Source of the DNA: Pedobacter sp.
GTDB lineage: Bacteria; Bacteroidota; Bacteroidia; Sphingobacteriales; Sphingobacteriaceae
Direction: 5' to 3'
DNA: 64,000 bases
Assembly: GCA_008015505.1 (NCBI GenBank)
Contig: SSFR01000007.1
Span: forward strand, 147,800-211,799
Shown here piece by piece: positions 51,489-61,600 of the stretch (position 1 is the first letter of the stretch; each line of letters starts with the position of its first letter). Under the pieces are notes generated by a model that saw only the letters and a list, made by a program, of their open reading frames with translations, was not told where the DNA came from and made no database searches. The position numbers and the translations under genes were made by a program.

Positions 51489-51503
51489 TTTAAATGTTGG
51501 GTT

Positions 51504-51950
51504 ATGAAAATTAGTTTGAGTTTGTTTGTAGTATGTATGCTCTGGGTAGCGCCATCCGGGGTGGTTTGGCTTACTGATTATAATCAGGCAGTAGCTGAGG
51601 CAGAGAGATCAGGTAAAATGATTTTATTGAATTTTTCGGGATTAGATTGGTGTGGGCCCTGCATTCGAATGGAGAAGGAAATTTTTGAATCAGAAGTATT
51701 TGATACCTATGCACAGAAAAATTTGGTATTACTTCGGGCAGACTTTCCTCGTCTGAAAAAAAATAGATTAAGTGAAACTCAGGTTAAAAAAAATGAGTCT
51801 TTGGCTGATAAGTATGACTCACAAGGTAAATTTCCATACACTGTATTGATGGATACTAAGGGTAAAGTCTTGGAAGAATGGGAGGGATTGCCCAATAGTA
51901 AACCGAGTGCTTTTGTCTCAGAAATAGATCAAGCAATTCATAAAAATTAA
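51504..51950 (+). CDS. Exported thioredoxin-fold protein
   Basis: The 148-aa protein has an N-terminal export segment (ISLSLFVVCMLWVAPSGV) and a thioredoxin domain of the DsbD-gamma/thioredoxin_7 type with the WC-GP-C motif at C50/C53 (LLNFSGLDWCGPCIRMEKE), then KYDSQGKFPYTVLMDTKGKV. It sits between the Rieske gene (15 bp) and apbE. A periplasmic thiol reductant for a neighbour is plausible but unproven. Confidence 0.9.
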   Translation: MKISLSLFVVCMLWVAPSGVVWLTDYNQAVAEAERSGKMILLNFSGLDWCGPCIRMEKEIFESEVFDTYAQKNLVLLRADFPRLKKNRLSETQVKKNESLADKYDSQGKFPYTVLMDTKGKVLEEWEGLPNSKPSAFVSEIDQAIHKN

Positions 51951-51951
51951 T

Positions 51952-52166
51952 GTTGAGTTTGTTTAGAGTTTATTTTATGAAATTATTGCAGGTTATTTTT
52001 GAGCGAAATGAGGCAGATCTTTCATGCTTTTAATTTATTTTTCAAAGGTATAACTGTTCGCTTCGCTCGGGTTTTTCGCCATAGCGGGGCTTCTATGGCG
52101 AAAAAATCTAACAAAATTGCAGCCAAAAAGCATCGAAAGAATAAAATCAACTTTAAACAAACTCGT
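51952..52166. repeat. Long imperfect palindrome before apbE
   Basis: This 215-bp element has arms GAGTTTGTTTAGAGTTTATT and, in complement, GAGTTTGTTTAAAGTTGATT. An inner perfect hairpin TTTTTCGCCATAG-cggggctt-CTATGGCGAAAAA lies off centre. It is related to the element before murI (46071-46226): shared words include TTTTTGAGCGAAAT and ATTGCAGYCAAAAAG. It begins 2 bp after the thioredoxin stop and ends 4 bp before the apbE ATG. Confidence 0.85.
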
Positions 52167-52169
52167 TAA

Positions 52170-53108
52170 ATGCTTCATAAGCGAATTCTTCCGTTAATGG
52201 GTAATCGTTTTGAGATTAGTGTAGTTGGTGACGATGCAACTTGGGCAGAAGCCTGTATTGACGATGCTATAGCAGAAATCAGACGTATAGAATCACTTCT
52301 GACTACTTTTAGCGACGAGAGTCAAACCAATCGAATTAATCGCATGGCTGGAATTGAACCGGTGCAGGTGGACCAAGAGGTCCTCGATTTGATTGATCGA
52401 TCTTTAAATATATCTGAGTTGACTCAAGGTGCTTTTGATATTAGTTATGGTTCGATCGATAAACGTTTTTGGAATTTTGATACGAGTATGACTCAACTTC
52501 CTGATCGGCAGGAAGCTAGGAATATGGTGCGCTTAATAAATTATAAAAATGTATGTTTAGATCGAGCTGAAAATACGGTCTTTTTAAAAAGAAAAGGTAT
52601 GCGGATTGGATTTGGTGGAATAGGAAAAGGATATGCTGCTGATCGAGCCAAATACATTTTGCAACAGCGGGGGGTAGAACATGGCATAGTAAATGCAGCG
52701 GGTGATCTGATTACTTGGGGGATGTCAGGCAGCGGAGACCCATGGACAGTAGGTATTGCTAACCCGGATCATAAGTATGTTCCCTTTTCCTCTTTGAACA
52801 TCAGTAATCGGGCTATTGCCACATCTGGGAGTTATGAAAAATATGTTACCATTGGTGGAAAAAGATATGCACATACGATCGACCCAAAAACGGGATTTCC
52901 AGTTTCTGGTATAAAAAGTGCCAGTGTGATTGCACCTTATGCAGAACTAGCAGATGCCATGGCGACCCCGCTAATGGTGATGGGAGTAGAAGCAGGGCTG
53001 TATTTAATCAACCAATTGAATTATATGGCTTGTGTGTTGGTTGATGATAATAATCGAATTTATACCTCAGCGAATATCCGTCTGAATAAGACGAGACCAT
53101 TTTGCTAA
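52170..53108 (+). CDS. apbE: FAD:protein FMN transferase (ApbE)
   Basis: ApbE attaches FMN covalently to threonine in flavoproteins such as Rnf/Nqr subunits and FMN-binding domains. The 312-aa product shows the family features PLMGNRFEISVVGDD, GAFDISYGSIDKRFWNF, GFGGIGKGYAADRAKYIL, AAGDLITWG and KRYAHTIDPKTGFPVSG with the conserved Asp. It lacks a signal peptide. The cluster Rieske-thioredoxin-ApbE is seen in Bacteroidota, but no target protein is in view. The element in front leaves only 3 bp before the ATG. Confidence 0.95.
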   Translation: MLHKRILPLMGNRFEISVVGDDATWAEACIDDAIAEIRRIESLLTTFSDESQTNRINRMAGIEPVQVDQEVLDLIDRSLNISELTQGAFDISYGSIDKRFWNFDTSMTQLPDRQEARNMVRLINYKNVCLDRAENTVFLKRKGMRIGFGGIGKGYAADRAKYILQQRGVEHGIVNAAGDLITWGMSGSGDPWTVGIANPDHKYVPFSSLNISNRAIATSGSYEKYVTIGGKRYAHTIDPKTGFPVSGIKSASVIAPYAELADAMATPLMVMGVEAGLYLINQLNYMACVLVDDNNRIYTSANIRLNKTRPFC

Positions 53109-53324
53109 CTCGTGGGCGCTTAAGCCTGATGAATCTCCTTGATATACTTCTTGTTTGATTGGATTGAAGGATATGCTTTATCTATTCTCCCTTTGATTTT
53201 TGGGAAGCTTGTTTCTAGTTATGATGTTTCAAGATATTTATTTTTTATTTTTTTCTTTATTTGATAAAAAATTTCATTAATTGTGCTTTTTAACAAAAAT
53301 ATTAACTATTAATTTAATTATCTC

Positions 53325-54176
53325 ATGAACAAATTGACCTATTATCTAATGTTTAGTGGCTGTTTGATGATGTTTTCATCGTGTCAAAAAAATAACAGTA
53401 CAAGTATTAAAAAAGAAAATGTTGAAGTATCTCAGCGTGTATTATCTGCAATTAGTAAGCTAGGATTTAGTACAGATGAGGTGATTGCTAGAGATGGTGG
53501 CTATTTAGTGGAGGGAGATATTTTTCTGACTGAGGATAATTTAAAAGAACAAAGTCATGATGCAAATTTACGTATTGCTGGTGTAGAGCAATATCGTACG
53601 ACTAATGTGTTGAAAGTACCTAGAACAATTACAGTTTCGTTGGATAACTTACCAGCGGCTTATTCTTGGGCAACTGATATTGCACTTAACCGTTTTAATG
53701 AGCTAAAATTAAATCTCAAATTTCAACGGGTAGATAAAGATGGAGAAATTAAAGTGGTTGGTTTTAATGAAGGACCATCTTTAGGATATATTGTTTTGGG
53801 TTCTTCTGGATTCCCTACTTCTGCGGGTGATCCATACAATGAAGTTAAGATGAACATGAATGAGAAAGCATATGGTACTAATCCTAACGTATTTTATGTT
53901 GCCTCTGTGATTGCGCATGAAATAGGCCACTGTATTGGCTTTCGTCATACGGATTATATGAATCGTGCTTATAGTTGTAATGGAAGGAAGACCAATGAAG
54001 GTGCCTCTGATATAGGCGCTGTTCATATCAATGGAACGCCAAGTGGACCCGATTCGGATTCATGGATGTTAGCTTGTGCTAATGGCAAAAACAGAGCATT
54101 TAATGAAAATGATATTAAAGCACTTAATTTCTTGTACGGTAGTAAATATAAAGTACTTAATTCTCTTGTATGGTAA
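53325..54176 (+). CDS. Lipoprotein HEIGH metalloprotease (M57-like)
   Basis: The 283-aa product has a lipoprotein signal with C20 (MMFSSCQKN). It has a metzincin-type zinc site H198-EIG-H202-CIGFR-H208 in VIAHEIGHCIGFRHTDY, then a Met-turn-like WMLACANGKN region. HEIGH metallopeptidases (PF12388-type, from memory) are secreted. A fitting role is surface or extracellular proteolysis. It stands alone between ApbE and the giant repeat genes; AT-rich DNA precedes it. Confidence 0.88.
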   Translation: MNKLTYYLMFSGCLMMFSSCQKNNSTSIKKENVEVSQRVLSAISKLGFSTDEVIARDGGYLVEGDIFLTEDNLKEQSHDANLRIAGVEQYRTTNVLKVPRTITVSLDNLPAAYSWATDIALNRFNELKLNLKFQRVDKDGEIKVVGFNEGPSLGYIVLGSSGFPTSAGDPYNEVKMNMNEKAYGTNPNVFYVASVIAHEIGHCIGFRHTDYMNRAYSCNGRKTNEGASDIGAVHINGTPSGPDSDSWMLACANGKNRAFNENDIKALNFLYGSKYKVLNSLVW

Positions 54177-54228
54177 ATAGATACTATTTAAACAAGCTCT
54201 GAGTTAGGCTAAAGTTTATTCTACTCAA

Positions 54229-54290
54229 AAGAACCTTTTCGTTAGTTGGCTGAAATTTTGGATGCTGACAATGGAAAGGTTCTTTTTTTC
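54229..54290 (+). terminator. Terminator-like hairpin after the metalloprotease
   Basis: Outer arms AAAGAACCTTTTC and GGAAAGGTTCTTTTTTT enclose a further imperfectly paired region of about 30 bases, and the 3' arm ends in a T-run. Confidence 0.7.
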
Positions 54291-54390
54291 ACAACTATTT
54301 TTTGCTATTTTAAATAAACTATTAATTAATAGTTGATTTTTTTATATAAAAGTATAATTATTAATATTTGTTTGAAGTAAAAAGCTGCGT

Positions 54391-55671
54391 ATGAAAGAAC
54401 GTTTACTTTATTTTTTATCCAAAATAGGTTTTTGTGTCGGGGGGGTGTTATTTATAGGTGTTTGTGCTTTTGCACAGGTTACCCCCACTATTAGTTCGTT
54501 TAGTCCGGGAAGTGGCTCGATTAGTACTAGTGTAACCATTACTGGTTCCAATTTCAACGCAACGGCTAATCTGAATGCGGTTTTCTTTGGTGCTACGCAA
54601 GCAACAGTAACCGGAGCAACGAGTACATCGCTTACGGTGACAGTTCCTTACGGGGCGAACTATCAATATATCTCGGTGACAAATTTGGGTACGAATCTTA
54701 CGGCCTATTCAGCGAGGCCTTTTGTGGTTACTTACGCTACAGGAGTTTTAAATGATTTTGCTCCAGCAAATAATATTATCGTAGGAACGGGTGCATCTAT
54801 ATTGTCTGCGTCGATTGGGGATATGGATAAAGATGGTTTGACAGATTTAATTATAAGTGATAGTGGTGTGAATCTGGTTAAAGTATATCGAAATACATCT
54901 GTAGGCAATAACTTAAGTTTTAGTCTTTCGGCTTCTTTGTCAACGGCATCAGTACCGAGGAATATTGCTGTGGGCGATTTGAATGGAGATGGTTATTTGG
55001 ATATGGTGGTGGGAACAAGCGGAGCTAGTAATATCTATGTATATCGCAATAAAATAGCTTCAGTGGGCAGTTTGAGTTTTACAACGAGCTTAACACTAGC
55101 CACTAACAGCTAGCCTGTATCCGTAGGTATAGGTGACTTGGATGGGGATGGTCTTCCAGAAATCATTGCACCTAACTATCAAAGTAGTAATGTATCCTTG
55201 TTCCGGAATGTGTCTGTGGGAAATACACTGGCATTTAATCCAAAAGTAGATATTGGTGTTGGTACGAATCCGCATTATGTAACTATTTGCGATATTGATG
55301 GGGATGGCAAACCTGATCTGGCTATTCCGAATGGGGTCTCTAATAATGTCTCTATATTACGCAATCTGTCCTCAATAGGTAATTTAACTTTCACTTCAGC
55401 TCTAACTCCAAGTACAGGTTCTGAGCCTCTATCTGTGGTGCTTGGGGATTTAGATTTAGATGGCAAGCCTGATTTGGCAGTATCTAACCATGGCTCTAAT
55501 AGTGGTAATACCATATCTGTATTCCGAAATACGTCGGTACCAGGTACAATTTCCCTTCAAACTTGGCGGGGCTTTTTTGTATCGTTGGTAAACGCTTTTG
55601 ATACAGTATTATTTTTTATAAATATTATATTAACTAATAGTTTATTTTTTTTCATAAATTACATTATCTAA
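54391..55671 (+). pseudogene. IPT/FG-GAP repeat surface protein, broken by amber codon and truncated
   Basis: The gene begins like its giant neighbour (MKERLLYFLSKIGFCVGGVL versus MKERLLYFLWKIGVCGGVLL). It has an IPT/TIG domain (VTPTISSFSPGSGSISTSVT and LTVTVPYGANYQYISVTNL), then FG-GAP/VCBS-type repeats with calcium-binding-like DxDGDG motifs. TAG at 55111-55113 interrupts the frame (SLTLATNS, stop, PVSVGIGDLDGDG); the codon would read Gln if C replaced T. The same frame then continues to 55671, where the repeat gives way abruptly to an unrelated hydrophobic end (LVNAFDTVLFFINIILTN). It looks like a truncated duplicate of the 5' part of such a gene. The first 240 codons could still give a short secreted protein. 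Confidence 0.8.
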
Positions 55672-55694
55672 TTGGTTGAACTAAAACGCCATAT

Positions 55695-58600
55695 ATGAAA
55701 GAACGGTTACTTTATTTTCTATGGAAAATAGGGGTTTGTGGAGGTGTGTTGTTAACCTGTATTTTCATCTTAGGGAGGCATGCGGTATATGCGCAAAGAA
55801 CCTATTATCCAGGTGGGCTAACAAGTACGAACATATCGTTGTGGTTAAATGCGAGTGTGACCAGTAGTGTAGGAACGTTATCATCAACTAATGCTACATC
55901 GTGGAATGATTTAAGTCCGAATGGATATAGTGCAATTGGTAATGCGGCACAAACTATAACGGTTTCATATAGCACTAATTTGCCGCTTTCACCAACTACA
56001 GCTTTGGTACTGCCTGGTTATACTCTGTATAATATGCAAGGTATTACTGGCAATATGAATGGTTCAAGTATTGGTACTGGTAACGGTACTATTCCTTTTG
56101 TCCCAATAACTCCAGGTATAACAAGCACAACTCAGTCTACATATACTGTTTGGTTTCAAATTTATGATTCGCCTGGTGGCAATTTTACAAAGGGGGTAAT
56201 GATTTTGTTTAGTAACTCTCCTGCTGGGGTAGTTGCTACTCAGGTAGCAAATGGATATATACAAGGTACTAATGTTTCAGCAACACCTAACTACTTTGCA
56301 AATTGTACAGGAGGATGCGTTACATATACTGTTTCGAGTAGTTCAGGATATTTAATTAATAATCTAGTTTTTACAGTCCCGGCTCTTCCGCAGTACTCAG
56401 CAACCGGAAGCAGTACAAACAAACCAGAGATTGGTTTCACGAGGGCTAATTCGCAATATTTTCAAATACCATCATTGCCAATAAATTTTGCTCCTGGTGT
56501 AATGAGTATGTTTTCTGTGAACAGGTTTACGAGTAGCGCAGGAAGAAACGAGCGTATATTTGATTTTGGGAATGGTCAAGCTAATAACAATATAGTGATG
56601 TCTAGGTCTAGTACTAGCACAAACGTAGACTTCGATGTTCTTAATGGTGCTACTAATGGCGATCGGATATCTTCATCCAGTTTCTCGACCAACACATTTA
56701 TTTTCGATGTTGTAACAAACGCTACAACTCCTATTTTTTATTTTAATGGAACAGCTGATAACTCAGCAACAGGATCTAATCAAACCGCTCAATCTGTAGT
56801 GCGTACGAGTAATTACTTGGGAAGGAGTAACTGGACTACTAATAATGATGCTTATCTCCAAGGGGGAATATCTGAGCTCTTATTCTTTAATGTCAATTTA
56901 AATAATACCCAGCGCATACTTGTAGAGAACTACCAAGCCGCACAATGGGGTTTGTTAGGTAGTTTATCGAGTACAAGCCTTTATTACGCACTTACCTCTA
57001 CTACACCTTACGGTACTAATCTGGTGGGGATTGGATTTCTGTCAAGCACAGATAATGTACTTGTCACTCAGAGTGGTGATGGTTTTGGTTTGAGCAGTAG
57101 TATAGGAGTAGGTAATTTCTTGCAAAATTCTGGGGATTATTTGTTAGCGGCTCATAATGGTCAGCTATCATCTACGATGGTTATTGGTGGAATTACCGCG
57201 TCATCTAGTTTTATACCAACTAGTGTATGGAATAGAAGTTGGTACTTAACCAATACAGATGTAGGGGGCAATGGTGGAAATGCCACTGTTTATTTTGATT
57301 TTAATGCCTATAGCAGAACCACACCTCCATCTAGTGCTACTTTTTGGCTAGTATATCAAGCGCTTACTGGTACTTTTAGCAATGTTTCAAATTTTACTTT
57401 AATACCAGTAAATAGCACCACTGTCAGTGATAATATTGTTTCTTTTGCTGTAAATGCTAATACGAGTACTTTGCCCAGTGGGTATTACACTATTGCATAC
57501 ACCAATATACCTGTGATTAGTGCAGTAAGTCCACTCAGTGGTGCTATTGGAACTTCGGTAACCATTACAGGTAAAGGTTTTAGCATTACACCTACGAATA
57601 ATGTGGTATTTTTTGGTGCAACGCAAGCAACAGTAACGGGAGCAACAAGTAGTACACTTACAGTAACGGTACCTTATGGAGCAAACTATCAGTACATATC
57701 TGTAACGAATTTGAGCACGAATCTTACAGCTTATTCAGAGAGCCCATTTGTAGTGACCTATCTGACTTCGGCCGGAGGTTTTACAGAATTTGCTCCAAAA
57801 TTAGACATCAGTACACCTGGAGGAAATGCATTTATTGTGATGTTGGGTGATTTAGATGGCGATGGAAAACCCGATCTGGTGGTCCCCAATAATAACTCCA
57901 ATGTAAGTGTATATAGAAACGTTTCTACTTCATCAGGTAGTTTATCCTTTGTATTGGCATTAAATCTAGCAACAGGCACAAGCCCACAAGAGGTTGCTAT
58001 TGCAGATTTAGACGGAGATGGAAGACTAGACCTTGCAGTACCAGTTTGGTCAAACACCCTATTGCAATTATTCAGAAATATTACGGTTCCAGGTAGTTCT
58101 AGTCTGTCCTTCACTACAGGTCCAACACTTGCCACCTTGGGACAACCAGTGGGTATAGTTGCAGCGGATTTTGATGGTGATGGGCGTACAGATTTGATAT
58201 CCTCGGATACAGATACTGGTGGCAATACAACTGTTTCAGCTTTCCTAAATAATTCGATATCTGGGACATTTTCTTTTAGCCCTCGGCAAAATTTTACGGT
58301 TGGTACAAAACCATATCATATGGCTGTTTGTGATTTAGACAACGATGGAAAGGTGGACCTTGTAGCCGCTAATTATACTTCAGGAACCGTATCCGTATTG
58401 CACAACACATCTGCTCTGGGTGGGATTAATTTTGCAACCGCATTTACTTTGACAGGGTTTAGTTCACCACGAGGTTTAGCTATTGGCGATTTAGATGGCG
58501 ATGGTAATCCAGATTTAGCAGTAGGGAGCAGTACCTTGGTGTCTTTCTACCGTAATACCAATACCGTAACAGGTACCATTAGTTTCACTACTACACCTTT

Positions 58601-61600
58601 GCTAACTCTGGGTGCAAATGCTAGTAATAGTTTGTTCATGGGAGATGTGGATGGCGATGGCAAAGTAGATGTGGCTGCTATCAATAATGGTTTAAATACT
58701 TTATCGGTATACCGTAATACGAGTACAGGTATAGGTTCTTTTAGTTTTGCTGCAAAGGTATATACTGGCGGTATATCTCCATGTGGCGTAGTGTTAGGTG
58801 ATGTGAACGCAGATGCGATGTCTGATATGATTGTGTCGAATTATAGTGGTTCTTTCTCCTTGTTTCGCAATACGCTGTTTGTACCACCTGTGATTACTTC
58901 TTTCAATCCTACATCGGGTTCAATAAGCACTTCGGTAACGATCACAGGACAAAACTTTAATAGTACAGCGAATCAAAATGCAGTTTTCTTCGGTGCCACC
59001 CAAGCAGCGGTAACGGGAGCAACAAGTACATCACTTACAGTAACGGTACCTTATGGGGCAAACTATCAATACATTTCGGTGACGAATTTGGCCTATAATA
59101 CGACGGGTTATTCGGCTACGCCTTTTGTGGTGACTTTCCCAAGCAATGGAGTTACTGACTTTGTGACTGATCCGGTACTTTCGTCTTCAGGGGCCCTTGG
59201 TGTGGCTTTGGGTGACTTAAATGGCGACGGTAAGCCAGATTTGGTTTTAGCTAATTATGTCAATCCAGCAACAATATCCGTGTATTTGAATACTTCTTCT
59301 GTTGGGGGTATTTTAACTTTTGCTGTGAGTACAAGTCTAGGAGTTGGGAACCTAAATGCGGGTTATTTAACCGTTGGTGATTTGGATGGTGATGGTCGTT
59401 TAGATATTGTTGTATCAACAAATGGGGCTGGTGAACAAGGAGGAGGTATTATAGCAGCTTTACGAAATCAAACGTCTACGGGAAGTATGAGTTTAAGTTT
59501 TTCATCTGCTCAAATTTTGGCTATTACCCCTACGGCACAAAACCCTCGAAGGGTAGTCATAGCAGATTTAGATAGTGATGGCCGGCCAGATATTACTTTT
59601 TCAAACTGGGTTAACACAGGTTTTGGTTCTAATGCTCGTCAGATTACTATACTACGTAATATGTCTGTATCTGGAACCATTAGTTTTGGTGGCGGGCAAA
59701 ATATAATTGTGGGTTCAGGTGCTCCTTTTTGGATAGCGGTTGGGGATTTGAATAAAGATAATAAGCCTGATTTAGTAGTAGATAATGATGGTGATGCTGG
59801 TTTATATATTCTTCAAAATATATCTACTGTGGGATCTATTAGTTTTAGTATAACTGCTACTTTGAGTGGTTCATCTTCTGGTCAAGAGGAGATTGTTTTA
59901 GGCGATTTTGATGGAGATAGTAACTTGGATATTGCAGTTACAAATAATAGTTCTAATCTGATCTCCTTTTTTCGCAACACATTTTCAGTCACTGGTACGA
60001 TTAGTTTTCCATCTACTGCGTCTATAACTTTTACTAGTGGAGGTGGTCCATTTGGTGTATCATTAGGAGATGTTGATGGTGATGGTAAGCTTGATCTGGC
60101 AGTAGTAAATAGCAGTTCTAATACGTTATCTGTTCTCAAGAATGGCAGTACTGGCATAGGAAGTTTTAGTTTTAGTAATAGAATAAACTATACAACAGGT
60201 TCAACACCTAAATACCTTGTAGTAGGTGATATGAATGCTGATGGGAAACCAGATATTGCGACAGAAAATAATGGAAGTGGCACTATTTCGCTCTTCCGTA
60301 ATATTGCCACAGTAGCTCCCCCCGTGATCACTTCTTTTGCTCCGAAGAGTGGTTCAATAAGTACCAGTGTAACTATTACAGGCCAAAATTTTAATTCGAT
60401 AGCTGCTAATAATATTGTTTTTTTTGGTTCTACGCAAGCAGTAGTAACCGGAGCAAGCAGTACAAGTTTAACAGTGACAGTACCTTATGGAGCGAACTAT
60501 CAATATATCTCAGTAACTAATTTGTCTAATCAGACGGTGCCTTATTTGGCTTCTAATTTGACGGGATATTCGGCTACACCTTTCGTGGTGACTTATAGCC
60601 CTACAGGTGATAATTCATTCAGGGCAAAAAGTACTTTGTCGGCAGGACTTACCCCCACTTGCGTGATTATTTTTGATTTGAATAGGGATAGTAAGCCTGA
60701 TTTGGTGGTTGGGAATTCCAATAACACAGTATCCATTTTTCAAAATGCAACCACATCGGGTGCTACGGCTACCACATTTGGAACTGCAATAAGCTTAAGC
60801 GGTGTTGCTGGTTCCGTATCTTCTTCGGTAGTAGTTGGCGATGTCGATGGGGATGGTTTGCCTGATGTAGTACTGGTGAATTCTGGTTCAGGAGTGGTAT
60901 CAATATTTAGGAATGTAAGTGCTGGTGGGGCAATCTCCTTTACCACACAGGCTTTGAGTTTTAGTACAGGAACAAGTCCTTCAGCCATAGCCATGGCTGA
61001 TTTAGATGGTGATGGTCGTTTGGATTTGGCGGTAGCTAATAGCGGCTCAGGGAATGTGTTCTTGTTCCGGAATCAATCGGTTTCGGGTACGATGGCTTTT
61101 GCTTCTGCACAGACATTAACAGTAGGTACTACGCCACGTTCGTTGGCCGTAGGTGATTTTGATCAAGATAGTCGGATTGATTTGGTTGTTGCTAATGTAG
61201 GATCTAATAGTGTTCAAGTTTTTAGAAACACATCTGTCACGGGTAGTATTTCCTTGTCTTTGTCGACTACGTTAAGTGGATTGAGTACGCCTACTTCGCT
61301 AGCTATTGGTGATTTTAATGGGGATGGGTTTTTGGATATGTCAGTAGCCAATAATTTGAGCGGTAACAATACGGTATCGGTATTTAAAGGTGTTGGAGTA
61401 GTTGGTACAATTAGTTTTACAAGTCTTACGGTCACTACTGGAGCTAGCCCACTTGCGTTAGCACTGGCTGATTTTGACGGCAATGGCTATCCTGATATAG
61501 TTACAGCCAATTCGGCAAGTAATACTATATCAGTATTGCAAACATCGGCTACCAATAGTTTATCATTCACGACCAAGTTGGATGTTTCGGGTTTGAACTC

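Noticed and set aside
55111..55113. The in-frame TAG as recoding or stop-codon readthrough
   Set aside because: The gene is also truncated at its 3' end and has an intact paralogue next door, so decay is the simpler reading. Sequencing error remains possible.
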